DNA of 64,000 nt from Strongylocentrotus droebachiensis (GCA_035222895.1 JAVYIG010000041.1:186001-250000), one strand, 5' to 3'; positions 46,701 to 54,798 are shown, numbered from the stretch's first letter. Notes: generated from the letters alone by a model not told the origin. A program made the numbers and translations.

Positions 46701-49700
46701 ATCAGATGTGAGCTATGATGATAAAAACAAAAAGAAATCAATTCATATTTTAAGAGAAGAACACGGCGATGTGCTCCCTGATTATTCCTAATTTGTGTAA
46801 GATATCGGCCTTGAAATACCATTGATGAGAAGGACAAAATGTTAACAAAATCTCCCAGTTAGTTAGCTTGCTTGCATACATGAACGTTTCTCTATCATTT
46901 ATGTAATTGCATGTCAAGGTATTAATAAGGTGTGAAGGAATCGTGAAAGAAAATGTTACTGTTAGAAGGTTAATATTTCCTTGAATGATATGTTTTTCTC
47001 TCTGTTTTTTTTTATATGGTTTCGTTTCGTTTCGTTTATTTTATTTTAGCACGGTGGCATACTTCAACCAGAAGGCTGTTCTTTAGCAAGGCCGTGCATG
47101 TATAAAAGCAATCACAATTTTACAAAGAAACATACATAAGATTAACATGATCTACATACAAAGTTAAATGAAACATACACATACATATAGGTTAGAAGGA
47201 GAGAAATCCAAACAAGCCCTAATTGAGAAAAGAAGAAAAGGAACAGAAAAAAAAGAAGAAAAAACATATCAGTAGTTTTGTTTTCTAAAGTCGAACATGA
47301 TATCACAAATATTATACATTCCTTTTGAAAGCATAGTAAGTTGGTGGACATTTAGTTTCTATCGGCAATTTTTTCCATATTTTCGCACCAGAATAACTTT
47401 TCTTTTTGAAGCACGTTTCAATTCTTGGTAAAGTAAATATACGAGGAGCATTCCTTAAGCTATAGGAAGTGTATTTGAAATTAAATTTAGTTGAAAGATC
47501 ATCCGGATTTAATTGGTCTGCAATTTTATACATAAAACATGTTTATTACGTCTCCCTAATAAGGTATCCCAAAACAAATTTTCAGACAAAAGTCTAGTTG
47601 AATATGTATTGTCCACTCTTATTACTGTTTCAAGTAATCTATTTTGTAAAATTTGCAGTTTTTAATATTTTGTTTCTTCGTATTATTCCAAACAACATCG
47701 CACTAATCTAATCTACTGTGAGCAATTAACTTATAAAAAAGTAATGCGTTTTTTGCGGAATGCAATGTCTTATTCTTTTAAACAAATACAAATTCTTTAC
47801 AGTACTTTTACACACATTTTCTACATGTTTATCCCAATCTAAAGAGTTATAAATGTTTTTTTTTACACGCGGTTACCTGATTCAATTTTATGTTATGAAT
47901 ACAAAAAAAAATCTAGATTTTTTTTAACCATGAATTATTTATTTAGATCCGATTAACATTGTTTCACATTTATTTGTATTCAATTCCAACCGATTACATG
48001 CAAGCCAATCAGAAATATTCCGTAAGTCTTGATTCAAATGATTTTCAATATCTTGTAGAATATGAAGTATCATCGGCATATAATGAAACAGCACAATGTT
48101 GAAAACAGTTTGGTAAGTCATTAATAAGAGTGGTCTAAAATTCGGCCCTTGCGATACTCCACATTTAATTATCTGTGGAGAAGACTGAAAACCTTTAACG
48201 ACAGTTAATTATGCTCGATCTCTCAAGTAACTATGAAACCATTTACATGCATGCTTATCTTATCCATTAACGAAAGCTTTCTGTAAATCAATAAATTGTT
48301 ACCATGAATCACCTCCCCTTTATCCATACTGTTATGTAACTTATCTTCCGTGACGCTAAAAAGTGCACTTAACGTAGAATGATGGGGGTCTAAATCCTGT
48401 TGATTCACATTAATAATATCATTGATATTCAAAAATGTATACAACTGATTAAAAACACGTTATTCTAATATTTTTGTTATAAATGGTAGTATGGATATTG
48501 GGCAATATTTGGTCATATCTTTTCTTTTACCACTCTATAAATTGGTATAACTCAAACAGATTTTAAGCTTAATGGAACTTTGCCAGTTGCAAATGACAAA
48601 TAAATCAAATACACCGACGGCTTCAAAATATATATTCAACGACTGGTTTCAACAGCGTTACTGATACATTATCATTTCCCCATGCTTTTTTATCGGGAAT
48701 ATCCATCAATACTTCTCTGACATTCTGATCAATCACTGACTGAAGACGAAATGTTGCAGGCGTATTCTCTACAATTTGTTCATGGTCATCATCATTATAA
48801 TCACATCTCTGTTCTTGAATTGATACACCGTCACCGATTTCTACATTAAAACAATTAAATCGATTTGCAATTTCTTCTTTATTTTGCAGTATACCACTAT
48901 GGTCTTCGATGACGATATTAATTTCAGTATTTTTCTTACTTGACATGAGAGTGTTCAATGATTTCCAAATTTGTTAAGAGTTTTCTTTGCTTAATTAACA
49001 CTCTTTAAATTAAAATCAGCCTTTGCTATACGAATTTACTTAATGACTTGATTTCTTTATATTCAGTCCAACCATCATTTTTAAAAATAATTTATTGCTT
49101 TTTTCATTTGAGAGTTTCTTTCACAAATTAAATCCAATATTTCTGACGTCATCCAGAGGGGATTCTTATTTTTCTTATTCTCCGTTCTTGAAAGGCGCAT
49201 GTTTTTCAATAATAACCATCAATTTTTCTATAAATGTATCATATGCATTATTCATATCTTTACATTGCCAAATATTATCCAAATGAATCTGTTTTACATC
49301 TAAAATGTAAGCATTTATATTTACAAAAAATGAAGATCACGCAATGAGTTATACTTATGACAACTATTCTGTTTTGCATTACGATTTTTACCCCATGTAC
49401 GATATACCAGATAGTGGTCACTCATACTTTTATATGTAGGTAAAATCCAGATTTATCAAGTCAAGTCCAATATAGAAGAGGTATCTTTTGTGACTCTTTT
49501 AGGAGCATCAATGATTTGGGACAAATTCATATTATCTACAATTTCTGAAAGTTGGTTTGTTTAATTTTGTATCAGCCTGCAAATTACAATTCATGTCACC
49601 AAGTATTACATAATCACTATACATAATTATCATCAAGTCTTTGTAATACATTTCGAAATTTCTCAAGCATTTCAACACAAGAATTAGGTGGTCGGCATCA

Positions 49701-51103
49701 AACAATACAAATAACATTTTTCATATGCGAGAACTGCAATTCAACAGCGCGTCAATAAACCATCATGATTTTCCATCAAATTTTCACGTATTACATATTT
49801 CAAATCAGCTTTAATGTATGCTGCTATACACCTCCACTATGTCTATCTCCGTCCTTGCGTACAATATTATATCCATTAATCTTCAGCTCAGAGTCATGAA
49901 TCTAGTCATTAATATGTGTTTCATTCAAAGCAAAAATCTCTGGTCGAGTTCTCGCGTGCAATATTCTCAGTTCACCAATATTCTTCATAACCGATGTACA
50001 GTTGAGATGGAATCATTTCAGTCCTTTTCTTCCTCTATATCTGACTCGGTAGTGTCACTATTATTTGAGCTGTCATTAATGACATTACTTGTATGTTGGT
50101 TTGTTCACATAGTTCACATTGTTTTACTTGAAATATAAGTATTGTGATCTGCATGCAACTCTGTACCTTTTGTTAAATGTTATATTTCTGATCAATGATG
50201 CATGACACATAAAATAAAGTCCTGAAAACTTGAGGAAGTGATGTATTCCGAGGTTAACTGGTTGTATCCAATGCGTGGACTATAATGCTACTCATAACTG
50301 CCAATAAAGGAACGTCGAAATTGAATAAAAATATTGAACACGAGAAAATGACTTGACGTACGGAGGTATTGATGCTCGTATTTTAAATTATTTGTTACTG
50401 CTCATGGTGCATCTTGTTTTGCATGTCATTATTTTCTGTCCATGTTTGTTGACAGGAGCATGGTGCATACTGCACGCCTGCTGACATTGCCCAGTGGCAG
50501 GCTCGATCCCAGCACCTCATAACCCCAGCTCCCGGCTCCCGGGAATCTATCATTGCAGGGGAAGACTCCTACGTGCATCTTGACTTTTACCCGCTGCCAG
50601 CCCGCCATACGTCGGAACGCCGCGAGGCGCAAAGGAAACAAAGCCTTCGACACCACCACACCATCCGCCTCCTCGGACAACACCGCGGCCGCACCCCTTT
50701 CTCGAGGACCACACCCCGCGAATTTCAGAAGAAATATCAGGGCGGGTCGGAAGGGGACGCGTCATCCTCGACAACACCGAGTGAAGCGAGCACGGATGGC
50801 AGTAGCCAGACCTCACAATGCACTACCATTCCCAAGGGGTTGAAGAAAGACCTGAGTCAAGTTCTTGATGACATGGCCGAGTACGGGAACGACTGGAGCA
50901 TGCTAGCACGCTATCTTGGGTTAGAACACCTTATGCATCGCTTCATCGTCAGCTCGCATCCAACGATGGCCATACTAGACTGCTGTGAAAAGATGGGCTA
51001 CACCCTGACTTACATTGAGCAAGCAGTGAAAGACATTGATCGACACGATGCAGCCAGTCTTGTAAGGAGCTATATTACCACCAAGGAAGGTAACGAGGAC
51101 TGA
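24161..51103 (+). CDS. ADAP-like ArfGAP/dual-PH protein fused to UNC5-type ZU5-UPA-death domain, 14 exons
   Basis: Fourteen exons join in frame to 1059 aa. Residues 20-125 form an ArfGAP-like module with zinc ligands C34/C37-x16-C54/C57. PH1 is about 164-270 (GYLWKRGRDDD) and PH2 about 294-396 (K302, FKRRW). This order and sequence match ADAP/centaurin-alpha proteins, which bind PIP3/IP4 and act on Arf6. The Pro-rich linker spans 404-503 (PQPPPRP, repeated PEV motifs) and an acidic Ser stretch 515-542. ZU5 is about 546-660 (LEIPHCANIG), UPA about 661-845 (LGSYAFLLD, LSLTLHDLEG), a basic linker follows, and the death domain is about 972-1053 (DWSMLARYLGL, PTMAILDCCE), nearest to UNC5. There is no signal peptide or transmembrane segment. 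The canonical GAP arginine is Glu62. An in-frame TGA 33 bases before the ATG fixes the start. It is probably a cytosolic lipid-recruited death-fold adaptor; that role is inference. Confidence 0.85.
24801..24840. repeat. 40-bp direct repeat, left copy (intron 1)
   Basis: GAGTGTGAGGATGAGTAAAC and CCAAGACATGTGTGTGTAAT are repeated without change at about 28033-28072, flanking exon 2. Confidence 0.85.
25037..25118. repeat. C-rich minisatellite in intron 1
   Basis: Tandem CCCCTCCAACCCCA, then CACCACCGCACCCCACC units. The Gly/Trp-rich frame opposite is an artefact. Confidence 0.9.
26057..26187 (+). CDS. Fusion gene exon 2 (residues 41-84): ArfGAP zinc finger, second half
   Basis: The acceptor is CGATCTAG and the donor AAG/GTAGGC. 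It encodes DPVWASTDFGIIVCEECKSLHES. The WAS and G-x-x-x-C-x-x-C spacing matches ADAP. The residue after the conserved His is Glu instead of Arg. Confidence 0.88.
26344..26862. repeat. Trinucleotide microsatellite block in intron 2 (GAT, AAT, AGT, GTT)
   Basis: Blocks of (GTA)n at about 26516-26550, (ATA)n, (GTA/GTG)n, (ATG)n, (AAT)n and (TTG)n adjoin. Two open frames of homopolymeric Ile, Met and Val through it are not genes. Confidence 0.95.
26880..28030. other. Intron 2 sequence without recognised feature
   Basis: The 116-codon frame at 27308-27658 has no splice context, no domain and an AT-driven composition. I see nothing else. Confidence 0.4.
28033..28072. repeat. 40-bp direct repeat, right copy (intron 2)
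   Basis: Matches 24801-24840. The two copies lie on either side of exon 2. Confidence 0.85.
28440..28524. repeat. Polypurine (GAA) tract in intron 2
   Basis: GAAGAAGGAGAAG units end in a run of A. A poly-C run follows at about 28690-28704. Confidence 0.9.
28710..30080. other. Intron 2 sequence without recognised feature
   Basis: AT-rich sequence leading to exon 3. Only short unsupported frames and a C-run near 29683-29692 are present. Confidence 0.4.
30083..30174 (+). CDS. Fusion gene exon 3 (residues 85-115)
   Basis: The acceptor is CTGTGTAG and the donor AG/GTAATT. It encodes NNEMNEIYEKRVPPGYQKPT, the GND-x-x-N-x-x-YE-x-x-P stretch of ArfGAP domains. Confidence 0.88.
30346..30513. mobile_element. 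TTAA-bounded TIR element, family 3 (intron 3)
   Basis: Ends TTAAAGACCCACTGTACTAC and the inverse of GTACAGATGAGCTTTAA. The interior is shared with 17375-17569 and, with a deletion, 7241-7360. Confidence 0.8.
30951..31830. mobile_element. Foldback-like element A with TTACGAG/TTACGGA array (intron 3)
   Basis: The 18-base ATACCCCCTTCACATACA at 30951 is repeated inverted and intact at 31813-31830. The interior is almost wholly a degenerate array of units around TTACGAGT, TTACGGAT and TTACGTGT with roughly 10-12 base spacing. The orientation flips near 31300 (CGTAAA, CCGTAA, CACGTAA) and back near 31550. TA flanks both C-runs, which could be a TA target duplication. No transposase frame is present. 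Confidence 0.8.
31840..32635. other. Intron 3 sequence without recognised feature
   Basis: AT-rich, with only short frames up to the GA tract. Confidence 0.4.
32638..32747. repeat. (GA)n microsatellite (intron 3)
   Basis: GAGAGAGAGAGA with GGGGGA interruptions. It lies immediately before the TTAA element at 32777. Confidence 0.95.
32777..33288. mobile_element. TTAA-bounded TIR element, family 2, copy b (intron 3)
   Basis: Same orientation and almost the same length as 14287-14798. Ends TTAAAGGTAATTCAAAGTTTTGG and the inverse of CAAAACTTTGCATTACCTTTAA. Confidence 0.85.
33316..33400. repeat. (GA)n microsatellite before exon 4
   Basis: GAGAGA and AGAGAGTGGCAG units, 210 bases upstream of exon 4. 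Confidence 0.9.
33611..33875 (+). CDS. Fusion gene exon 4 (residues 115-203): end of ArfGAP, start of PH1
   Basis: The acceptor is TCTTGAAG and the donor AAT/GTAAGT. It encodes FREHWLISKYIKRHF (REqWIraKYeR-type ArfGAP end), then the PH1 strand GYLWKRGRDDDMFQKRWFEF. Confidence 0.92.
33893..34048. repeat. Two (TTTGA)n arrays in intron 4
   Basis: TTTGATTTGATTTGATTTGA at about 33897-33926 and again at 34016-34046. A third array lies at 36948-36963. They resemble LINE 3' tail pentamers, but no LINE body is attached. Confidence 0.8.
34326..34475 (+). CDS. Fusion gene exon 5 (residues 204-253): PH1
   Basis: The acceptor AAACACAG follows an A-rich tract, and the donor is AAG/GTAGGA. It encodes RGDVSLNNVHVCLA and HPNGLQLILEEG, typical PH strands 5-7. 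Confidence 0.9.
34480..36099. other. Intron 5 sequence; one diverged MITE piece
   Basis: Mostly unremarkable AT-rich DNA. At about 35187-35245, TTACGCATGAGCAGATAAAGATCATTCGTAC resembles the interior of the MITE at 9921-10244. Confidence 0.4.
36108..36516. mobile_element. Foldback-like element B with 8-bp target duplication (intron 5)
   Basis: The ends GGGGTAACCTCGCTA and the inverse of TAGCGAGTGGACCCC form a terminal inverted repeat. ATATATTT directly flanks both sides (36100-36107 and 36517-36524), a perfect 8-bp target duplication. The interior is a degenerate array of AAGGACCGCTATTCATAA and GAGGGTCGCT units that inverts at about 36335 into TTATGAATAGC and AGCGACCCTC, making the whole element palindromic. 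Confidence 0.85.
36525..37290. other. Intron 5 sequence; poly-C run, TTTGA array
   Basis: It contains (TTTGA)n at 36948-36963 and a C run near 37141-37149. The two open frames at 36508-36823 have no support. Confidence 0.45.
37295..37505. repeat. Dispersed-repeat-like segment in intron 5
   Basis: It begins with (AAT)n, then CTATAGCACCGTCTTTCTAGG, GGCGCATTTATTATTACCCC and TGCCATTACAGCGCTC. The style recalls SINE or composite repeats, but no second copy in this window confirms it. Confidence 0.35.
37682..37917. repeat. GA-rich polypurine tract (intron 5)
   Basis: About 46 bases of uninterrupted GA are followed by GA/GAAA/GACAGAGA variants. The opposite-strand frames are artefacts. Confidence 0.95.
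38157..38300. repeat. Tandem duplication of about 74 bp (intron 5)
   Basis: CTGATATAATGTTTATAAAA starts both units (38157 and 38231), and each ends with CATATCATATTTACATTAAT. A G-rich run follows at 38316-38334. Confidence 0.9.
38677..38772 (+). CDS. Fusion gene exon 6 (residues 254-285): PH1 C-terminal helix
   Basis: A pyrimidine-rich acceptor CCATACAG (the CT repeat at 38600-38670 supplies the tract) and donor CAG/GTAAAT. It encodes DMIEWYQAICIVKFWVARY with the invariant PH helix Trp. Confidence 0.9.
38780..41050. other. Intron 6 sequence without recognised feature
   Basis: Several short frames (39061, 39709 minus, 39904 minus) have no domain, signal or splice support. No repeat structure was noticed. 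Confidence 0.4.
41057..41597. mobile_element. TTAA-bounded TIR element, family 1, copy b (intron 6)
   Basis: The left end TTAAAGGTACTATGTCCCAT is matched inversely by GGGACATAGTACCTTTAA at the right. It is inverted relative to 2517-3057 and similar along the whole length. It sits 240 bp upstream of exon 7. Confidence 0.85.
41837..41971 (+). CDS. Fusion gene exon 7 (residues 286-330): start of PH2
   Basis: The acceptor is TTGTACAG and the donor CTA/GTGAGT. It encodes EGSLQKTDSSAKKAFKRRW, a PH beta1-beta2 loop that keeps the K-x(n)-K-x-R phosphoinositide pattern. Confidence 0.92.
42363..42579 (+). CDS. Fusion gene exon 8 (residues 331-403): PH2
   Basis: The acceptor is TTCTACAG and the donor G/GTTTGT. 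It encodes HPQWPKGGFNFLLKTPGRVF and AEHERQAWFRALFRAC, matching the HHWPHG and PDRKFLFACE regions of ADAP. Confidence 0.92.
42917..43223 (+). CDS. Fusion gene exon 9 (residues 403-505): Pro-rich linker
   Basis: The acceptor is CTGTACAG and the donor AG/GTGAGA. It encodes RPQPPPRPSS (SH3-ligand-like), alternating DVP/PEV repeats and SPRAPSPARS. It contains no initiator ATG and links the PH half to the ZU5 half in phase. This argues for one gene. Confidence 0.85.
43414..43880 (+). CDS. Fusion gene exon 10 (residues 505-661): acidic linker and ZU5
   Basis: The acceptor is TGTTTCTAG and the donor G/GTAAGA. An Asp/Ser-rich run is followed by YGFCLRVPQEAID and KPLQLEIPHCANIG, the ZU5 signature (VP-x-x-A, IPHCA). 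Confidence 0.9.
44179..44420 (+). CDS. Fusion gene exon 11 (residues 661-741): UPA
   Basis: The acceptor is CTCTCTAG and the donor ACG/GTATGC. It encodes RCLKLGTLHLGSYAFLLDG and VVTAHIYLF, as in UNC5 UPA. A transposon is inserted seven bases into the intron. Confidence 0.9.
44428..44751. mobile_element. TIR element inserted at the exon 11 splice donor
   Basis: AGTGGCGTACGCAG at the left and CTGCGTACGCGCCT at the right are near-perfect inverted ends. Both sides carry the same 11 bases GACGGTATGCA (44417-44427 and 44752-44762), a target duplication that spans the exon 11/intron 11 junction. The interior has G runs, a C run, and an internal duplication of GCCGGCCAAAAAGTCGCTCA. A 10-11 bp duplication would fit Mutator-like elements. 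Confidence 0.85.
45320..45558. repeat. Long near-perfect inverted repeat in intron 11
   Basis: The left arm (about 45330-45427) containing GACAAAGAAAGCGGACAAAA, ACAGTTCCTCAGGTAG and CATCCCTTCACTGCTA is complementary to the right arm (about 45452-45550) with few mismatches. The spacer is about 25 bases. It ends less than 100 bases before exon 12. Confidence 0.92.
45646..45792 (+). CDS. Fusion gene exon 12 (residues 742-790): UPA
   Basis: The acceptor is AACTGATCAG and the donor CGG/GTAAGT. It encodes EKEFNGGAVLSDVSTSFSI and LSLTLHDLEGLQ. A long hairpin ends about 95 bases upstream. Confidence 0.9.
46303..46464 (+). CDS. Fusion gene exon 13 (residues 791-844): end of UPA
   Basis: The acceptor is CCTTATAG and the donor GAT/GTAAGT. 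It encodes LWQSPFTMLTVKFKN and SWQEDAVFSFSAD, corresponding to the last UPA strands. Confidence 0.88.
47020..50140 (-). mobile_element. Degenerate near-full-length LINE (endonuclease plus RT), minus strand, intron 13
   Basis: Read on the minus strand from about 50140: an endonuclease start (RTRPEIFALNETHIND, GYNIVRKDGDRHSGG), an YVILGDMNCNL endonuclease motif, then pre-RT FNVEIGD and DIPDKKAWGNDN. RT blocks follow (HHSTLSALFSVTEDKL, LNQDLRNISDWLACNRLELN), then a KIWKKLP C-terminal motif near 47400. Many stops and frameshifts are present. The 3' end shows an (AACGA)n tail (47025-47042). The order fits CR1/Jockey-group elements. It is a different family from the copies at 365 and 8383. Confidence 0.9.
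50456..51103 (+). CDS. Fusion gene exon 14, terminal (residues 845-1059): linker and death domain
   Basis: The acceptor is GTTGACAG, and the stop TGA is at 51101. A basic, His/Arg-rich linker is followed by a Ser/Thr-rich stretch and then the death domain LKKDLSQVLDD...DWSMLARYLGL...SHPTMAILDCCEK...VKDIDRHDAA. The W-x-x-LA, PT-x-x-ILD and RH pattern is characteristic of UNC5 death domains. Confidence 0.93.
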   Translation, partial: EHGAYCTPADIAQWQARSQHLITPAPGSRESIIAGEDSYVHLDFYPLPARHTSERREAQRKQSLRHHHTIRLLGQHRGRTPFSRTTPREFQKKYQGGSEGDASSSTTPSEASTDGSSQTSQCTTIPKGLKKDLSQVLDDMAEYGNDWSMLARYLGLEHLMHRFIVSSHPTMAILDCCEKMGYTLTYIEQAVKDIDRHDAASLVRSYITTKEGNED

Positions 51104-51715
51104 CACATCAACAGTACTAACAAACGCATATCTTGATAATGATGGATGTAATCTAGGTCAAGTGAATATATAGACATTTATTTTCAAATGGTTCCCGGGA
51201 TAAAAGATGAAAGCCATTGCGAATATGGTCTTTTTTCTTTGAATATGTACTTTAGGACAAAGTACAAACTTGAATCAAGTGTCTCGTCCAAACAGATGAC
51301 GTCTTTGTATAAATAGACTACATCTTGATGGTAACACTGAAGAAACAGAGCTTATTTCTCAACTCAGACTATCATTCTGAGAAGATTATGTGGAAAGACT
51401 TTAAGTTCAGATTCAACTTTCTGCCCAAAATGTATGTTCATCTCATAATTATGACTCGACTACATTTTGTAGAACTTCGCTGCCGAACAATGATCAATTG
51501 GGTCTTAATACGCAAAAATTACAAAAGATAGAGCTATATCGATTCGTGCTTCAAGTTCAACTCAAAACAATTGAAATCATTGTGGAAATATGAATGTGTA
51601 CAAAAAATTGAATGAGTATACAGGATGTATATATTACTCTATAATAACTTCTGCTTTTGATTCGTAACCCTTTTGAAAAAAGGAGAATCCGTTGAAAACA
51701 TATCAGTAAATAAAG
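51104..51715 (+). other. Likely 3' UTR of the fusion gene
   Basis: AT-rich sequence after the stop, with AATAAA at 51709-51714 as a plausible poly(A) signal followed by a T-rich stretch. No competing coding feature is present. Confidence 0.5.
51709..51714 (+). promoter_or_regulatory. Candidate poly(A) signal AATAAA
   Basis: It lies 606 bases after the fusion-gene stop codon, and TTTTTATTTTTATTTTTTT follows within about 20 bases. Confidence 0.45.
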
Positions 51716-51894
51716 GTATTTTTATTTTTATTTTTTTAAGCAAATGGAAAAGGTGTTTTTCAATATGTTTTAATTATGCCCTTTACTTTCCAATATGAAT
51801 GTCATTCACAAGGATATACTTGGTGTATATTGTGACATTTCATTTTCAGTGCTTAATACATCTTTTTTTGTGTAAGACGTATCTACTGGTAGGA

Positions 51895-52030
51895 ATTTAT
51901 TCCTTGAAACGCAGCGCGCGTAACAGCTGCACTGCTAAAGCCAGGGTAATTATGCTGCATTATTGTAGAGCGCTTTGAGACTTCTGATAAAGTAAGTGTT
52001 AGGCGCTATTATAAGCAATTATAATTATTA
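51895..52030 (+). mobile_element. SINE-like 3' fragment
   Basis: GTAGAGCGCTTTGAGACTTC and GGCGCTATTATAAGCAATTATAATTATTA resemble the tails at 16445-16790 and 15300-15395. No A or B box precedes it. Confidence 0.5.
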
Positions 52031-53035
52031 CTCGAAGAAAAAAAACTCAGTTGTTTTCTTGAGACTTACATATAAAAACGGTACAAATTATTATCTATGG
52101 TACAGGTTGTATTATTATGTCAAAGGTGAGGGTGTTAGCATATACTTATTTAAACTTCACATATCAGCAAATACCTGTCACTACTTGCTCTTATCCTTCG
52201 AAGTATGCAAGCAATCAACTCTGGTCTTATTGGTTTTAACTTCTGTGTAGAAGAACATTCATTCCACATGGTTAAATATGAACCATGATCATCCATTCCT
52301 TTTTATAATACTTAGTAATGTGTCAGGTGGTGTTTCCTTTCATGGTTACTTTGGGGCTTTATGGAAATTTGGTCCAATTCTCTGTCATTGAATTTTAAAT
52401 GTATATTGCGTCATATAGATTCATTTTTTTAAATTGAAACGTTGATAATATGCGTTATTACTCAGATATTTTGCTACTTTTGTATTCTATTTGTTGACAA
52501 GTTTGTTGGTAATGTTTGAACATGTTTTCTTATTTGCTGACAAGGTACAGAAAAGGCTCTTCATTAGCCGACAGGAGTCATTAATGATTTGCAAAAGGAC
52601 CTATTCCCCATGTTTTGACATAGGTTGAAAACAATGCTAAATTTTGCCGACAGAAATTCTGAAAAATATTTGGGTCTTCTAATGGCGGACCTGATTAGAA
52701 ATGATAATCATAATCATGAAATCACTGATGAAAATGAAGAAAAATATCTTGCAATTATATGCTTATTACAATCTTACATTCAAAATGTGATTTTGTTTAT
52801 TTGGTGTTAGATATACAAGACCTGTAATGAATGTAAATTTCCTTCGAAGATCTATATTTTCTTTAAAAGAAAGAACTAGTGGTATATATTATGTTCTGGG
52901 AGTGCGTGTAAATTGAAATATAATACCAGGTACATTGTACAAGCTGGGATATTACAGTTCACTATATATTCATTCGTATATATATATATGTATATTCTTC
53001 AATGACGTAGTGACATGAGAACACTTGGAAAAGAT
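52031..53035. other. Intergenic, no recognised feature
   Basis: AT-rich sequence between two convergent genes. The frames at 51996-52250 and 52625-52810 are unsupported. Confidence 0.4.
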
Positions 53036-53042
53036 ACACACA

Positions 53043-53905
53043 TGCATGGGCGTCAATCCTGGGGGGGGGGGACGGGGGGACATGTCCCCCACGAATTTTC
53101 AGGTGGCGAAATGTCCCCCCCATGATTCGGGGTTAAAATCTTCTTTCTTTTTTTTTCTTTCTTCCTCTCTTTCTCTCTGTGTTGAGAAAAATCAAGCCAA
53201 ATCAGGTGATCAGATTTTATTAATAGAACTAGAAGCATCATAAATATTACATTCACATTACCGGAAGTTCAAACATTAGTGGTTTACGATGAAAATCCTT
53301 TGACCAATTGAAAAAAAATCAAATTAATCCCTTGTATCTTCCAAACTTAATGGCTGATAATGGAAACGACAAATTCATCTATCTATCCCCCCCCCCCCCC
53401 CGTTGCGTTCTTGTTCCTGTTAGTTGAACTTAAGGCTGTTTTCTTTTTAATTTGGCAAAAAGTATGGCCCAAATCAAGCCATCTATCCATCAATTTAAAA
53501 AAAAATCTTCAACTTCTGAGGGGGCACATCCCCCTCAGACACCCCCTGCGTTATACTGTTTTCTTTTTAATTTGGCAAAAAGTATGCCCCAAATCAAGCC
53601 ATCTATCCATCAATTTAAACAAAAATCTTCAACTTCTGAGGGGGGCACACCCCCACCCCCCTCAGACACCCCCTGCGTTCTACTTTTTTTTTTATTTTGG
53701 CTAAAAGAATGCACCAAATTGAGCCATTTATGCATCAATTTAAAAAAGTATTCAACTTCTGAGGGGGCACATCCCCTCAGACACCCCCCCCCCTGCGTGG
53801 CGCGCCCATCCGCCCCCCTTACAAAACAACCTGGCGCCGCCCTGTTTTTAACTTGTGCCCCCCCCCCCCCCCCCACGGTCTGATTTGGATTGACGCTTAT
53901 GCACA
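53043..53905. mobile_element. TIR element with G/C-run edges and three tandem units of about 120 bp
   Basis: GCATGGGCGTCAATCC at the left and the inverse of GGATTGACGCTTATGC at the right form terminal inverted repeats, followed inward by a G run (53061-53070) and a C run (about 53856-53874). At about 53441-53800 there are three diverged tandem units, each carrying TTTTTAATTTGGCAAAAAGT, TATCCATCAATTTAA, TCTTCAACTTCTGAGGGGG and CAGACACCCCCTGCG. The Pro-rich open frames across it are artefacts. Confidence 0.75.
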
Positions 53906-54475
53906 CATGATGCTCTGCCGGTGGCTGTCGACAGGTCAGCGTAACAGAAATAAGTTTCAAAGTTTACCTTATCAGCTTATCGTACGAATTTGAAGTCATC
54001 AAATCATTACCCAGCTAATAACCTTATAATAAGGAAGAACATAAGCAGGCAGGCTAAATACAGGGTCAGTCATTTTAAAGGTTCGCCGTGTAATTTGTGA
54101 TAACGGATTGATCAAATAGGAATATCGCTATCAATATTTCAATGAGAATGGTATGTTAGAAATTTATTGTGAAAAATATGATAAGCAAGCAAAAGATGAC
54201 TGGTCACTCGGCGAGATATTTTCCATATGCCTATAAGTTAGACTACAATATTGCTGTTTTGGGGGGAAGTTGACCAGTGTCCCATGGCAGAAAGTACTCT
54301 GTTTTCTTTAATATCGTAATACGCCACCGAAGGGTGTGCGAGGGTATGCAACTCTAAGCACAATAAATGTAATGTGAAACTTTGTATACGAATACATCTG
54401 TATTTTTGTTTGATTTTACGTATCAGGTACTTGGTAAAGGGATCTCACATACCTCTCAAAACAGAACATCCTCTT
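53906..54475. other. Intergenic, no recognised feature
   Basis: AT-rich sequence between the TIR element and a CT tract. Confidence 0.4.
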
Positions 54476-54482
54476 TCAAACA

Positions 54483-54735
54483 TCACGTCCCTCTCCCTAT
54501 CTCTCCATCATCCCCGCTCGTTCCCTCTCCTCTACCTCACTCTTTTCATCCTTTCCTCTCCATCTCTCCCTCTCCCCTACCACCCCTCCCTCTCTCTCTT
54601 CCTCTCGCCTTTTCACCCCCCCCCTCTCTCTCTCTCTTCATCTTTCCTTCTTGTTCTCTCCCTCTATCTTTTAGTCCCTTATTTATTACTTTCTCCCCCT
54701 TTGTTCCCTCCCTCCCCTTTCTCTCTCACTCTGCA
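54483..54735. repeat. CT-rich polypyrimidine tract
   Basis: CTCTCTC, CCTCTCC and CCCTCCCT units. Two 121-codon + strand frames are composition artefacts. Confidence 0.9.
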
Positions 54736-54798
54736 CTAACAAAATAGATAACACAAAAACATGGGGTATAAGGATCTGTCCATCACTCGTAAAAATAT

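Noticed and set aside
50550-50843. Alternative frames overlapping exon 14
   Set aside because: They are shadows of the death-domain exon, which alone joins in phase with exon 13 and encodes a recognisable domain.
53360-53960. Pro-rich frames of 114-143 codons on both strands
   Set aside because: They arise from C runs and the 120-bp tandem units inside a TIR element.
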